Shown: one piece after another, positions 1-5,520 of the stretch
How the letters are laid out: each line of letters opens with the position of its first letter
How positions within the stretch are numbered: position 1 is the stretch's first letter
Assembly: GCA_021799835.1 (NCBI GenBank)
Contig: JAJYZQ010000029.1
Coordinates: 1-6,185, forward strand
From: a bacterium
GTDB taxonomy: Bacteria; Patescibacteriota; Minisyncoccia; JAJYZQ01
DNA length: 6,185 nt
Direction of reading: 5' to 3'
Translations under genes and position numbers: made by a program
Notes under the pieces: model-generated
The model's input: the letters and a program-made list of their open reading frames with translations, nothing else
What the model was told of the DNA's origin: nothing
The model's database searches: none

Positions 1-458
1 GCGGTTTTCGTGCCACCTTGCGCGGTATTGCCCTTGATACCGGGAGGCGCTTGGGTGATGGCGAATTCCATTTTTATTGGGAGGTTAACATTCAAGATCT
101 CGCCGCTAAATAAGAGCACTTCTACTGTGGCATTGGGCTTCAGATAGTTTGCGGTCGTGCCGAGCGCTTCAGTGGAGAGCGCAAAGCGGTCCCTGGGATC
201 ATTCTCTGCACAGAACCAATACTGCCCTTTGGTGTTATATAAATATTTCACTTTTTTCCGCTCCAGCTCCACTTCTTCAAAGCGGTCGGCGGGCTTTACG
301 CTTTTTTGCAGCACTGAGCCGGTTTTTATATTTTTTACTTTCACTTGTGCGGTGGATCCGCCGCGGCCGATGTGGATGTGTTTGAAGTCCAGCACTTCGT
401 AGGGTTCGCTTTCTATCACGAACATCGCGCCCGGCTTAAGATCATTCATTGACAACAT
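1..458 (-). CDS. efp: Elongation factor P (EF-P), 3' end cut off by the window edge
   Basis: EF-P binds between the ribosomal P and E sites and relieves stalling at consecutive prolines. The minus strand from the ATG at 458-456 gives 152 codons without a stop. The three-domain EF-P order is visible: the N-terminal KOW-like domain (residues about 4-65) begins MNDLKPGAMF and carries the loop tip HIGRGGS near residue 32. The middle OB domain (about 68-130) contains KYLYNTKGQYWF. The third domain starts with the family signature KGNTAQGGTKT (142-152). Against the usual length of about 185, some 35 residues are missing beyond the left edge. Arg32 stands where E. coli EF-P has the beta-lysylated Lys34. 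A second in-frame ATG at 449-447 fits the family N-terminus about equally well, and neither start has a Shine-Dalgarno motif. The gene is divergent from mnmA. Family assignment is firm; the exact start is not. Confidence 0.97.
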   Translation of the reverse strand, partial: MLSMNDLKPGAMFVIESEPYEVLDFKHIHIGRGGSTAQVKVKNIKTGSVLQKSVKPADRFEEVELERKKVKYLYNTKGQYWFCAENDPRDRFALSTEALGTTANYLKPNATVEVLLFSGEILNVNLPIKMEFAITQAPPGIKGNTAQGGTKT

Positions 459-478
459 AGTGTGAATGAGTGCTTAAT
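449..478 (+). promoter_or_regulatory. Candidate mnmA-operon promoter overlapping the efp start
   Basis: A perfect -35 hexamer TTGACA lies at 449-454, and CTTAAT (4 of 6) follows at 473-478 after an 18-bp spacer. The -35 falls inside the first codons of efp, and the -10 abuts the opposing efp -10 box, so the two promoters would compete for polymerase. It would give mnmA a leader of about 50 nt that contains the 492-514 inverted repeat. An alternative weak -10-like box, TATATC at 521-526, would give an almost leaderless transcript. Inference from consensus only. Confidence 0.33.
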
Positions 479-485
479 AATACCA
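477..485 (-). promoter_or_regulatory. Candidate efp promoter (extended -10 box)
   Basis: Read on the minus strand, TTGGTATTAT contains a -10 hexamer TATTAT (482-477, 5 of 6 matches to TATAAT) preceded by the TGN extension. Transcription would start near 470, leaving a leader of only about 12 nt before the ATG at 458. No good -35 box lies at the normal distance, which is compatible with an extended -10 promoter. Pattern evidence only. Confidence 0.4.
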
Positions 486-491
486 AGAAAT

Positions 492-514
492 GCGTGCACA
501 GAATATCCGCACGC
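492..514. repeat. Short inverted repeat in the efp/mnmA divergent spacer
   Basis: GCGTGC (492-497) and GCACGC (509-514) are perfect reverse complements separated by 11 nt. The element could be a weak hairpin in the mnmA leader or an operator for the divergent promoters. There is no T-run after it, so it does not look like a terminator. A six-base arm can arise by chance. Confidence 0.4.
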
Positions 515-535
515 TCCCTGTATATCTAAATCGTT

Positions 536-1678
536 ATGAACTTTTTTGTCAACCCGAAAAATAAAAAGACCGTGTATGTGGCAATGTCCGGCGGTGTGGA
601 TTCATCACTGGCGGCGGCTCTGTTGAAACGGCAGGGTTATCGGGTCGTGGGCGCATATATGAAAAATTGGTCGGAGTCTTTGCCGGGGATCGTCTCGTGT
701 CCGTGGGAAGAAGATGAAAAAGATGCGCGTATGGTAGCGGGAATGCTCGGCATTCCGTTCTATACGTTTGACTTTGAATCGGCATACCGCCGAAAGGTTG
801 TGGCATATATGCTCGCTGAGTATGCTGCCGGCCGCACGCCGAATCCCGATGTTATGTGCAACCGCGAGATAAAGTTCGGCCTCTTTCTCACAAAAGCCCG
901 GGAACTTGGCGCGGATTTTGTAGCGACCGGCCACTACGCGCGCGTGCGAGAGCGCGGGGGAGTATACCATATATATAAAGGTGTTGATCCGGCAAAAGAC
1001 CAGTCATACTTTCTGTGGACACTCACGCAGGATGAGCTGCACTCAACACTTTTTCCTGTTGGCAAATATCATAAAACGGAAGTCCGTGCACTTGCAAAAA
1101 AGTTCGGATTGCCGACCTATGCGAAAAAAGATAGCCAAGGCCTCTGCTTTATTGGCAAAATGGATGTCAATCATTTCCTCCATCAGCACATTCCCGCACA
1201 TCCCGGAGATATCGTAGACACTGCTGGTTGTGTGTTGGGACGGCATGAGGGTTTGCCATTCTATACGATCGGCCAGCGCGAAGGCCTGCATATCGGCGGC
1301 ACTGGACCGTACTATGTGGTGGCGAAAGATGCAGCACATAACACAGTAATAGTTTGCCACGAGCGAGACAAGGGAAAATTTTTACTGCATAAAGAATTAG
1401 TAGCAGAAAGCGTGAGCTGGATCAGTGGCAGGGAGCCACGGCTTTCCGGCAAAGGATTGCGCGCGGCAATTCGTTATCATGCGCCGGAAGAAGGAGTGGC
1501 GCTGAAAAAACTTCCCCATAAAGAGCACGAACAACACAGCGAACAGTATTACGCAAGCGCCTATGCATTTGGTCCGTATGCGGTGCATTTCCGTATGGGC
1601 CAGCCCGCAGCAACGCCCGGCCAATCCATCGTCTTTTATTGCGGAGAAGAAATGCTCGGCGGAGGAGTGATAGCATAA
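536..1678 (+). CDS. mnmA: tRNA-specific 2-thiouridylase MnmA
   Basis: MnmA makes the 2-thiouridine at wobble position U34 of tRNAs for Lys, Glu and Gln, using ATP to adenylate the base and then persulfide sulfur. The 380-residue product is full length for the family (E. coli about 368). The PP-loop ATP-binding motif SGGVDSS is at residues 18-24. The catalytic cysteine sits in NPDVMCNREIKF (Cys108) and the persulfide-carrying cysteine in GLCFIG (Cys204). ATGHYAR (130-136) and DQSYFLW (155-161) are also diagnostic, and TIGQREGLHIGG (244-255) marks the central domain that precedes the C-terminal beta-barrel. The ATG at 536 is followed by about a dozen residues before the PP-loop strand, as expected, but has no Shine-Dalgarno motif. 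It is first in the plus-strand run of translation genes, with 72 bp to the next gene. All key residues are present, so it should be active; it needs a cysteine desulfurase and sulfur relay encoded elsewhere. Confidence 0.98.
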   Translation: MNFFVNPKNKKTVYVAMSGGVDSSLAAALLKRQGYRVVGAYMKNWSESLPGIVSCPWEEDEKDARMVAGMLGIPFYTFDFESAYRRKVVAYMLAEYAAGRTPNPDVMCNREIKFGLFLTKARELGADFVATGHYARVRERGGVYHIYKGVDPAKDQSYFLWTLTQDELHSTLFPVGKYHKTEVRALAKKFGLPTYAKKDSQGLCFIGKMDVNHFLHQHIPAHPGDIVDTAGCVLGRHEGLPFYTIGQREGLHIGGTGPYYVVAKDAAHNTVIVCHERDKGKFLLHKELVAESVSWISGREPRLSGKGLRAAIRYHAPEEGVALKKLPHKEHEQHSEQYYASAYAFGPYAVHFRMGQPAATPGQSIVFYCGEEMLGGGVIA

Positions 1679-1684
1679 GTGTGG

Positions 1685-1713
1685 TTGCAAAATGGCGCAA
1701 AGAGGTATACACT
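1685..1713 (+). promoter_or_regulatory. Possible internal promoter before the DUF4446 gene
   Basis: The 72-bp gap between mnmA and the next gene holds TTGCAA (1685-1690), a 17-bp spacer and TACACT (1708-1713), each matching four of six consensus bases. Transcription would begin near 1720, about 30 nt before the ATG. A second weak -10-like box, TAAATT at 1737-1742, lies 8 nt before the ATG. This is pattern evidence only; read-through from mnmA is equally possible because no terminator hairpin was seen in the gap. Confidence 0.25.
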
Positions 1714-1750
1714 GCGCAATAAGTAAGCAATCAGCGTAAATTTTCTTTTT

Positions 1751-2221
1751 ATGGTGGACAACCAGTTTTTTTATGTTTTTTTGTATGTGCTGGGCGTACT
1801 CTTCCTTTTGGAAGTTGGCGTGGTATGGTGGTTCATTCGCTTGTATAAGCGCATTACCCATTTTTTTCGGCCAACCACAGACGATCTCAGCGGGCTGGTG
1901 TCGGAATTACTCAAAAAAACGCGGAAGCTGGAGGGCGACCTGTCCGATTTGCAGAATGACCACACGCTTACGGCCGGCATTTCCCGTATGTCGCTGAATA
2001 AGGTATACGTAAAACGTTTCAATCCGTTCAATGAAGTGGGTGGAGATCAAAGTTTTGTGCTTGCAGCACTGGATAGCCATAATACCGGCTTCATTCTTTC
2101 CAGTTTATATATGCGTGAGGGAAATCGTGTTTATGTAAAACCCATAGAGCAGGGAAAAACTACCTACCAACTTTCCACGGAAGAGCGTGAAGCGCTGGAA
2201 CATTGCCTCAATCAAAAATGA
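1751..2221 (+). CDS. DUF4446 family membrane-anchored protein
   Basis: The 156-residue product matches the DUF4446 family, whose function is unknown. One hydrophobic helix spans residues about 7-29 and is followed by a basic stretch (RLYKR), which suggests an N-terminal anchor with the rest in the cytoplasm. Residues about 44-70 are heptad-like and charged and could form a short coiled coil. The conserved domain runs from about 78 to 152, with the hallmark VKRFNPFNEVGGDQSF (87-102), then a strand pattern ALD..NTGFILSSLY.R and a YVKPI motif (128-132). The gene lies between mnmA and infB. Its TGA ends one base before the likely infB ATG, so translation of the two is probably coupled. The start is preceded by a T-rich stretch rather than a Shine-Dalgarno motif. 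Family assignment is confident; no biochemical role can be given. Confidence 0.92.
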   Translation: MVDNQFFYVFLYVLGVLFLLEVGVVWWFIRLYKRITHFFRPTTDDLSGLVSELLKKTRKLEGDLSDLQNDHTLTAGISRMSLNKVYVKRFNPFNEVGGDQSFVLAALDSHNTGFILSSLYMREGNRVYVKPIEQGKTTYQLSTEEREALEHCLNQK

Positions 2222-2222
2222 T

Positions 2223-3740
2223 ATGACTATGGCCACTGCAATCAAACAACAATCTCTTGCTGCCGATCCGACTGCCGCCAAACGCCAGCCGGTTGTAGTG
2301 ATACTCGGCCACGTTGATCACGGCAAGACAACACTATTGGACTATATCCGCAAAACCAATGTTGCGGCGGGAGAATCCGGCGGCATCACGCAGCACATCG
2401 GCGCGTATGAGATTATATACGAGGGTAACCCTATGACGTTCATTGATACGCCTGGCCATGAAGCGTTTAATGCGATGCGCTCACGCGGGGCGAGCGTGGC
2501 AGATATCGCGGTGCTCGTTATTGCCGCAGACGAAGGCCTGAAGCCGCAGACGGAAGAAGCGCTGGAACATATCAGCAGAGAAAAAGTTCCGTTCATCATT
2601 GCGATGAATAAAATTGACAAAGAAGGTGCAGATCTTAATAAGATCAAACAGGCGCTCGCTGAAAAAAATTATCTCGTGGAGGACTGGGGCGGAACGATCC
2701 CTACCGTCGGCGTATCGGCGCACACTGGCAGGGGTGTGGATGAATTATTACAGCTCATTGCGTTGATGGCAGAAATGGAAGACATCACTGCCCGCACCGA
2801 CGAAGGCCAGAGTGATGGCGTGATCATTGAATCATTTATGGATCAGCGCCGCGGTGTAGTGGCGAGTGCCATTATCAAAAACGGCACGCTGAATCAAGAC
2901 GACTATCTGGCGACCGCAACCAGTTCTGGCCGTGTGAAGATCTTGGAGGATTTTACGAATAAGAAAATAACATCTGCACATTTTGGTATGCCGGTGCGCA
3001 TAGTGGGATTTGATAAAATGCCAGTCGTGGGAGAAATTATGGTAAGCGCTCGGCAGGAAAGTAATCTGTCTATGGAGCATATTGGTGCGCTCAAAAAATA
3101 TCCGTATGACGTCGTGACGGTGGAAAATAGCCAGCCGGTTCTGGAGCTCATCATTCGTGCTGATACCTATGGGTCAGTGGAAGCCATAGAAGAACTTTTG
3201 AAAACTATAAAGACCGATAAGGTGGGATTGCGGATCTTGAGGGCGGAAGCAGGAGACCTCAACGAATCGGATGTAAAAATGGCTCCGGCGAATGCCGTGA
3301 TTCTTCTTTTCCGCACGCACGTGGAGCGTGTTGCGCAGATAATGTTGGAAAGCAAAAAATTGACCGTAGTGACCGTGGACGTGATCTATGCGCTGGTGGA
3401 TGAAATTAAAAAACTGATGATAATGTTGCTCCCGAAAGATAAGGTGCGCGAGACCACGGGAGAAGCGACCGTCCTTGCACTCTTTAAAAAAGATGGCCAG
3501 CGGCAGATCGTTGGCGCACGCCTGGTTTCCGGCGCAGCCGCGCGCTCAACTATAGAGATTGTGCGCGATGGAGAGGTTGCGGGAACCGGAAAGATCGTGG
3601 AAGTGCAGCAAGATAAAAAAACTATGCAATCTATAACGCGGGGAGAATTTGGCATGGCACTTGATTCTTCGCTGAAAGTAGCAGAAGGAGACCGCATCGT
3701 ATTTTTTGCAGAGAAAGAACACACTCACACGACACTCTAA
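2223..3740 (+). CDS. infB: Translation initiation factor IF-2, short form
   Basis: IF-2 is the GTPase that brings fMet-tRNA to the 30S subunit and promotes 50S joining. From the ATG at 2223 the product is 505 residues, against about 700-890 in many bacteria, because the long N-terminal extension is absent. The G domain has G1 GHVDHGKT (29-36), G2 GGITQHIGAY (53-62), G3 DTPGHEAF (75-82), G4 NKID (129-132) and G5 SAHTG (165-169). Domain II spans about 190-275, domain III about 285-395 and the C-terminal fMet-tRNA-binding domain about 405-497. In that last domain both cysteines common in the family are replaced, giving VGARL (430-434) and GEFGM (474-478). The frame is open back to an ATG at 2187, but that start would overlap the upstream gene by 35 nt. 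The ATG at 2223, one base after the upstream stop, or the one at 2229 is preferred. rbfA follows 27 bp downstream, a classic pairing in 30S initiation and maturation. Confidence 0.98.
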   Translation: MTMATAIKQQSLAADPTAAKRQPVVVILGHVDHGKTTLLDYIRKTNVAAGESGGITQHIGAYEIIYEGNPMTFIDTPGHEAFNAMRSRGASVADIAVLVIAADEGLKPQTEEALEHISREKVPFIIAMNKIDKEGADLNKIKQALAEKNYLVEDWGGTIPTVGVSAHTGRGVDELLQLIALMAEMEDITARTDEGQSDGVIIESFMDQRRGVVASAIIKNGTLNQDDYLATATSSGRVKILEDFTNKKITSAHFGMPVRIVGFDKMPVVGEIMVSARQESNLSMEHIGALKKYPYDVVTVENSQPVLELIIRADTYGSVEAIEELLKTIKTDKVGLRILRAEAGDLNESDVKMAPANAVILLFRTHVERVAQIMLESKKLTVVTVDVIYALVDEIKKLMIMLLPKDKVRETTGEATVLALFKKDGQRQIVGARLVSGAAARSTIEIVRDGEVAGTGKIVEVQQDKKTMQSITRGEFGMALDSSLKVAEGDRIVFFAEKEHTHTTL

Positions 3741-3750
3741 GTATCAGCGC

Positions 3751-3756
3751 TATAAT
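3751..3756 (+). promoter_or_regulatory. Possible rbfA promoter -10 box
   Basis: A perfect TATAAT occupies 3751-3756 in the 27-bp gap between infB and rbfA. The region at normal -35 distance (3728-3733, CACGAC) does not match consensus. If used, it would start RNA near 3763, leaving a leader of about 5 nt before the rbfA ATG at 3768. rbfA could also simply be read through from infB. Confidence 0.35.
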
Positions 3757-3767
3757 TTCTTTGCTCT

Positions 3768-4124
3768 ATGCCGATTTCGCGTATTGCCCGCGTTAATAAA
3801 CTTCTTCTCCAGCAGATCAGTGCGATTATGCAGCGGGAATTATCATTGCCCGAGGGTGCGTTTGTTACGGTGGAGAGCGTTGATACGAGCCCCGATCTTC
3901 AGCATGCGAAAGTTCTGGTGAGCATATTTCCGGATAATCGGCAAGCATCCGTGCGCGCATTGCTTGATCACCACATCTATGATATCCAAAAGATAGTAGA
4001 TAAGCGGCTGCATATGAGGCCGGTGCCAAAGATTCGGTTCATGACGGCAGGGCGAAATGCCGCAGAAGGCCGGGTGGAAGAGTTGCTCGGTAAGATCAAG
4101 CGGGGAGAGCAGGAAGATCTATAA
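3768..4124 (+). CDS. rbfA: 30S ribosome-binding factor A (RbfA)
   Basis: RbfA is a single KH-type domain protein that binds the immature 30S subunit and assists late processing of the 16S rRNA 5' end. The 118-residue product matches in length and layout. It has an N-terminal helix RIARVNKLLLQQISAIMQREL (5-25), the hallmark strand VTVESVDTSPDLQHAKVLVS (33-52), the helix IQKIVDKRLHMRPVP (73-87) and the strand KIRFM (88-92), followed by the ending RVEELLGKIKR (102-112). The order infB-rbfA is widely conserved in bacteria, which supports both calls. The start is the first ATG in frame and gives the normal N-terminus; no Shine-Dalgarno motif precedes it. The stop lies only 9 nt before tRNA-Cys, so the tRNAs could share its transcript. 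Confidence 0.95.
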   Translation: MPISRIARVNKLLLQQISAIMQRELSLPEGAFVTVESVDTSPDLQHAKVLVSIFPDNRQASVRALLDHHIYDIQKIVDKRLHMRPVPKIRFMTAGRNAAEGRVEELLGKIKRGEQEDL

Positions 4125-4133
4125 ATTTTCTAC

Positions 4134-4204
4134 GGCGTGGTGGCCGAGTAGTCAGGCAGAGGTCTGCAAAACCTTGTAGGGCGGTGCAAATCCGCTCCAC
4201 GCCT
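4134..4204 (+). tRNA. tRNA-Cys (anticodon GCA)
   Basis: The 71-nt sequence folds as a full cloverleaf without an encoded CCA. The acceptor GGCGTGG (4134-4140) pairs with CCACGCC (4197-4203). The D stem GCC/GGC is 3 bp. The anticodon stem GAGGT/ACCTT flanks loop CTGCAAA (4164-4170) with anticodon GCA at 4166-4168. The T stem GGCGG/CCGCT encloses loop TGCAAAT (4185-4191). The discriminator is T4204 (U73), an identity element for cysteinyl-tRNA synthetase, and G15 with G48 gives the same unusual Levitt pair as in E. coli tRNA-Cys. Two conserved tertiary bases are non-canonical: position 18 in the D loop is A instead of G, and position 55 in the T loop is G instead of U. Position 21 is C instead of A. 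The CCA end must be added by tRNA nucleotidyltransferase. Confidence 0.96.
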
Positions 4205-4212
4205 CAAAAATA

Positions 4213-4227
4213 CCTTAATATTTAAGG
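4213..4227. repeat. Perfect AT-rich palindrome between the two tRNAs
   Basis: CCTTAA (4213-4218) and TTAAGG (4222-4227) form a 6-bp stem with a three-base loop in the 38-nt spacer between tRNA-Cys and tRNA-Leu. It is not followed by a T-run, so it is a poor terminator. It may help processing of the precursor or be incidental. Confidence 0.4.
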
Positions 4228-4242
4228 ATAATGATTCTTTGC

Positions 4243-4327
4243 GCCGGGGTGGTGGAATGGCAGACACGTTGGACTTAAAATCCAATGGAGTTTCTCCGTG
4301 AGGGTTCGAGTCCCTCTCCCGGCACCA
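4243..4327 (+). tRNA. tRNA-Leu (anticodon TAA) with encoded CCA
   Basis: This is a class II tRNA with a long variable arm that decodes UUA and UUG. The acceptor GCCGGGG (4243-4249) pairs with TCCCGGC (4317-4323), with one G-U pair at the inner end. The D stem GTG/CAC carries a loop with GG at 4259-4260. The anticodon stem TTGGA/TCCAA flanks CTTAAAA (4274-4280), anticodon TAA at 4276-4278. The variable arm is GGAG/CTCC with a TTT loop (4287-4297). The T stem GAGGG/CCCTC encloses a canonical TTCGAGT loop (4305-4311). The discriminator is A4324, as required for leucine, and CCA is encoded at 4325-4327. The Cys-Leu(UAA) order resembles the glyW-cysT-leuZ cluster of E. coli. All conserved bases are present here, unlike in the neighbouring tRNA-Cys. 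Confidence 0.98.
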
Positions 4328-4363
4328 CAATACAACTAAGTTCAGTTTTGTCAGAATTTTTCA

Positions 4364-4384
4364 ACGCCGAGCATAGCTCGGCGT
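4364..4384 (+). terminator. Strong GC hairpin after the tRNAs, probable terminator
   Basis: A perfect 9-bp stem, ACGCCGAGC (4364-4372) with GCTCGGCGT (4376-4384), closes a three-base ATA loop. It sits 36 nt after tRNA-Leu and is GC-rich in an otherwise AT-rich stretch. On the plus strand it is followed by AAGGTTTTA, a short and offset T tract, so it is a weak-to-moderate intrinsic terminator for the rbfA/tRNA transcript. On the minus strand it is followed by an A-rich run, so it would not work well for the convergent gene ending at 4452. It could instead be a dispersed REP-like element. Confidence 0.55.
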
Positions 4385-4451
4385 AAGGTTTTATGGCCTC
4401 AAATTCGATTTTCTTGTCTTTTAAATACAGTTTCGAGCCGAAGATTTTAAA

Positions 4452-5363
4452 CTATTTTTGTTTAGGCAAACTTGCTATTGGATAATCTGCTTTGATCCAA
4501 TCTTTAATTGTTTTTTTTAATTTAACTTGTCTTTCGATCAGAAAATTTAAAAATAATCTATTAATGTCTTGTTGTGTTCCTTGGTTGTAAAAATGTAAAT
4601 CTCGCATTGCCAATTTTATTCTTCTTTTTGATATAGAATTTATTTTATTGATTGTATCATCAAAACACCGATGATTTGGGTTATTTTTTATATAATTTAG
4701 CAATTCGCCATTGCCCACACACCAACCCGTATCTTCGGAGTTGTCGATATCAAACATTTCTCCACAAGCACCCAATGAGAGGTTTTTATTATCTTGAGAT
4801 GTCGGTCCTAAAAGATGATAGTCAATTGAAATTAAATTACTATCATTATCTACTAAATAATCTTTATCCTTATTATCATAGTTGCCAATCCATAAATTAA
4901 AAATAAAACTACGTATTGCCTCTTCCTTATTTTTTATATCACTCTCTTCTAAAGAAGAAAAAGATTTTGATGCTAGGTATTGCGGCAATGATAATCCTTT
5001 AAAGGGGGTTAAAAAAACATAATTATCAATTCGTGCGTGAGAGAGCGTATTAATATCAAATTCTTCAACTATCTTGAATGGTATAATTTTTACTCTTAAG
5101 CTATTTAATCCAACCGATCTTGCTAAACGGAAACCTAATAGAGCGCGATCATTCAAATCAAGAAGGTCCCCCGTGCTACTATATGATTCACTCCTATTAT
5201 TCACGTTTGGTAGATATAATGGTCGAGAAATTTTTCCCACCCATAAACTTTTATCTAAATTTCTTTGTAATTTTACGTTTGTATTATACGATTCACCGGT
5301 AGCTATATGTTCAATAAATGTATAATTGAAAAAATGACTCTTAATTTTTTTGACTATTTTCAT
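4452..5363 (-). CDS. Hypothetical protein, possible HipA/PI3K-PI4K-like kinase fold
   Basis: I do not recognise this 303-residue protein as a named family. Its layout resembles atypical bacterial kinases of the HipA / PI3K-PI4K-like type. Lys44 sits in a strand-like WVGKISRP (41-48). LNDRALLGFRLARSVGL (70-86) resembles the helix that usually follows, with a 'vP'-like strand after it. YVFLTPFKGLSL (115-126) fits a hinge. FNLWIGNYDNKDKDYLV (155-171) resembles the catalytic N-x-D-R-H-x-x-N loop with R, H and N replaced, leaving Asp163. LISIDYHLLGP (177-187) resembles the metal-binding IDxG strand (Asp181). The C-terminus FLIERQVKLKKTI (274-286) resembles the final helix of such proteins. No signal peptide or membrane segment is seen. 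An in-frame TAA lies 8 codons upstream and no ATG intervenes, so the start at 5363 is well placed. Base use is much more AT-rich than in the translation genes. That it is a gene is likely; the kinase reading is tentative and activity uncertain. Confidence 0.82.
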   Translation of the reverse strand: MKIVKKIKSHFFNYTFIEHIATGESYNTNVKLQRNLDKSLWVGKISRPLYLPNVNNRSESYSSTGDLLDLNDRALLGFRLARSVGLNSLRVKIIPFKIVEEFDINTLSHARIDNYVFLTPFKGLSLPQYLASKSFSSLEESDIKNKEEAIRSFIFNLWIGNYDNKDKDYLVDNDSNLISIDYHLLGPTSQDNKNLSLGACGEMFDIDNSEDTGWCVGNGELLNYIKNNPNHRCFDDTINKINSISKRRIKLAMRDLHFYNQGTQQDINRLFLNFLIERQVKLKKTIKDWIKADYPIASLPKQK

Positions 5364-5395
5364 AATTATTTTTTTATCAACTTCTTAATTGACGC

Positions 5396-5415
5396 GTTTA
5401 AAACTTTATTTAAAC
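5396..5415. repeat. Inverted repeat upstream of the kinase-like gene
   Basis: GTTTAAA (5396-5402) and TTTAAAC (5409-5415) are perfect 7-base reverse complements with a 6-nt loop. They lie 33 bp before the ATG of the minus-strand gene at 5363 and downstream of its candidate promoter, the position expected for a repressor operator or a leader hairpin. In such AT-rich DNA chance symmetry is possible. Confidence 0.4.
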
Positions 5416-5492
5416 AAGTATTTCTATTGCTGGACTATCTTTTTTCCCGTTTCGAAATTTATCGTAAGTTTGCTGCTATTTAGTTTTTCTGG

Positions 5493-5520
5493 ATTATATA
5501 TTTAAATATTCCAATTCCAA
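5493..5520 (-). promoter_or_regulatory. Candidate promoter of the kinase-like gene
   Basis: On the minus strand TTGGAA (5520-5515, four of six matches to TTGACA) is separated by 16 bp from a perfect TATAAT (5498-5493). The -35 overlaps the last codons of the upstream membrane-protein gene. RNA would start near 5486, giving an unusually long leader of about 120 nt that contains the 5396-5415 inverted repeat and no ATG. Matches to TATAAT are frequent in AT-rich DNA, so support is moderate. Confidence 0.4.

Noticed and set aside
149..402. Plus-strand ORFs of 78 and 81 codons
   Set aside because: Both are antisense to efp, whose reading frame has clear family motifs along this whole stretch.
549..1861. 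Minus-strand ORFs up to 154 codons opposite mnmA
   Set aside because: mnmA on the plus strand has all catalytic motifs; the opposing frames are low-complexity shadows without family features.
2187..2222. Upstream infB start at 2187
   Set aside because: It would overlap the DUF4446 gene by 35 nt and add 12 residues (MKRWNIASIKND) unlike any IF-2 N-terminus; the ATG at 2223 directly follows the upstream stop.
4130..4330. Minus-strand ORF of 66 codons starting MWCRERDSNPHGETPL
   Set aside because: It is antisense to both tRNAs. This kind of translation (RERDSNPHG...) is a well-known spurious protein produced from the reverse strand of tRNA-Leu genes.
4432..4442. Small hairpin TTCG-AGC-CGAA as terminator of the kinase-like gene
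   Set aside because: The stem is only 4 bp and no T-run follows on the minus strand.
4652..5325. Plus-strand ORFs of 60-83 codons
   Set aside because: They lie antisense inside the 303-codon minus-strand gene, show no motif, and are short for AT-rich DNA only because of the opposite coding frame.
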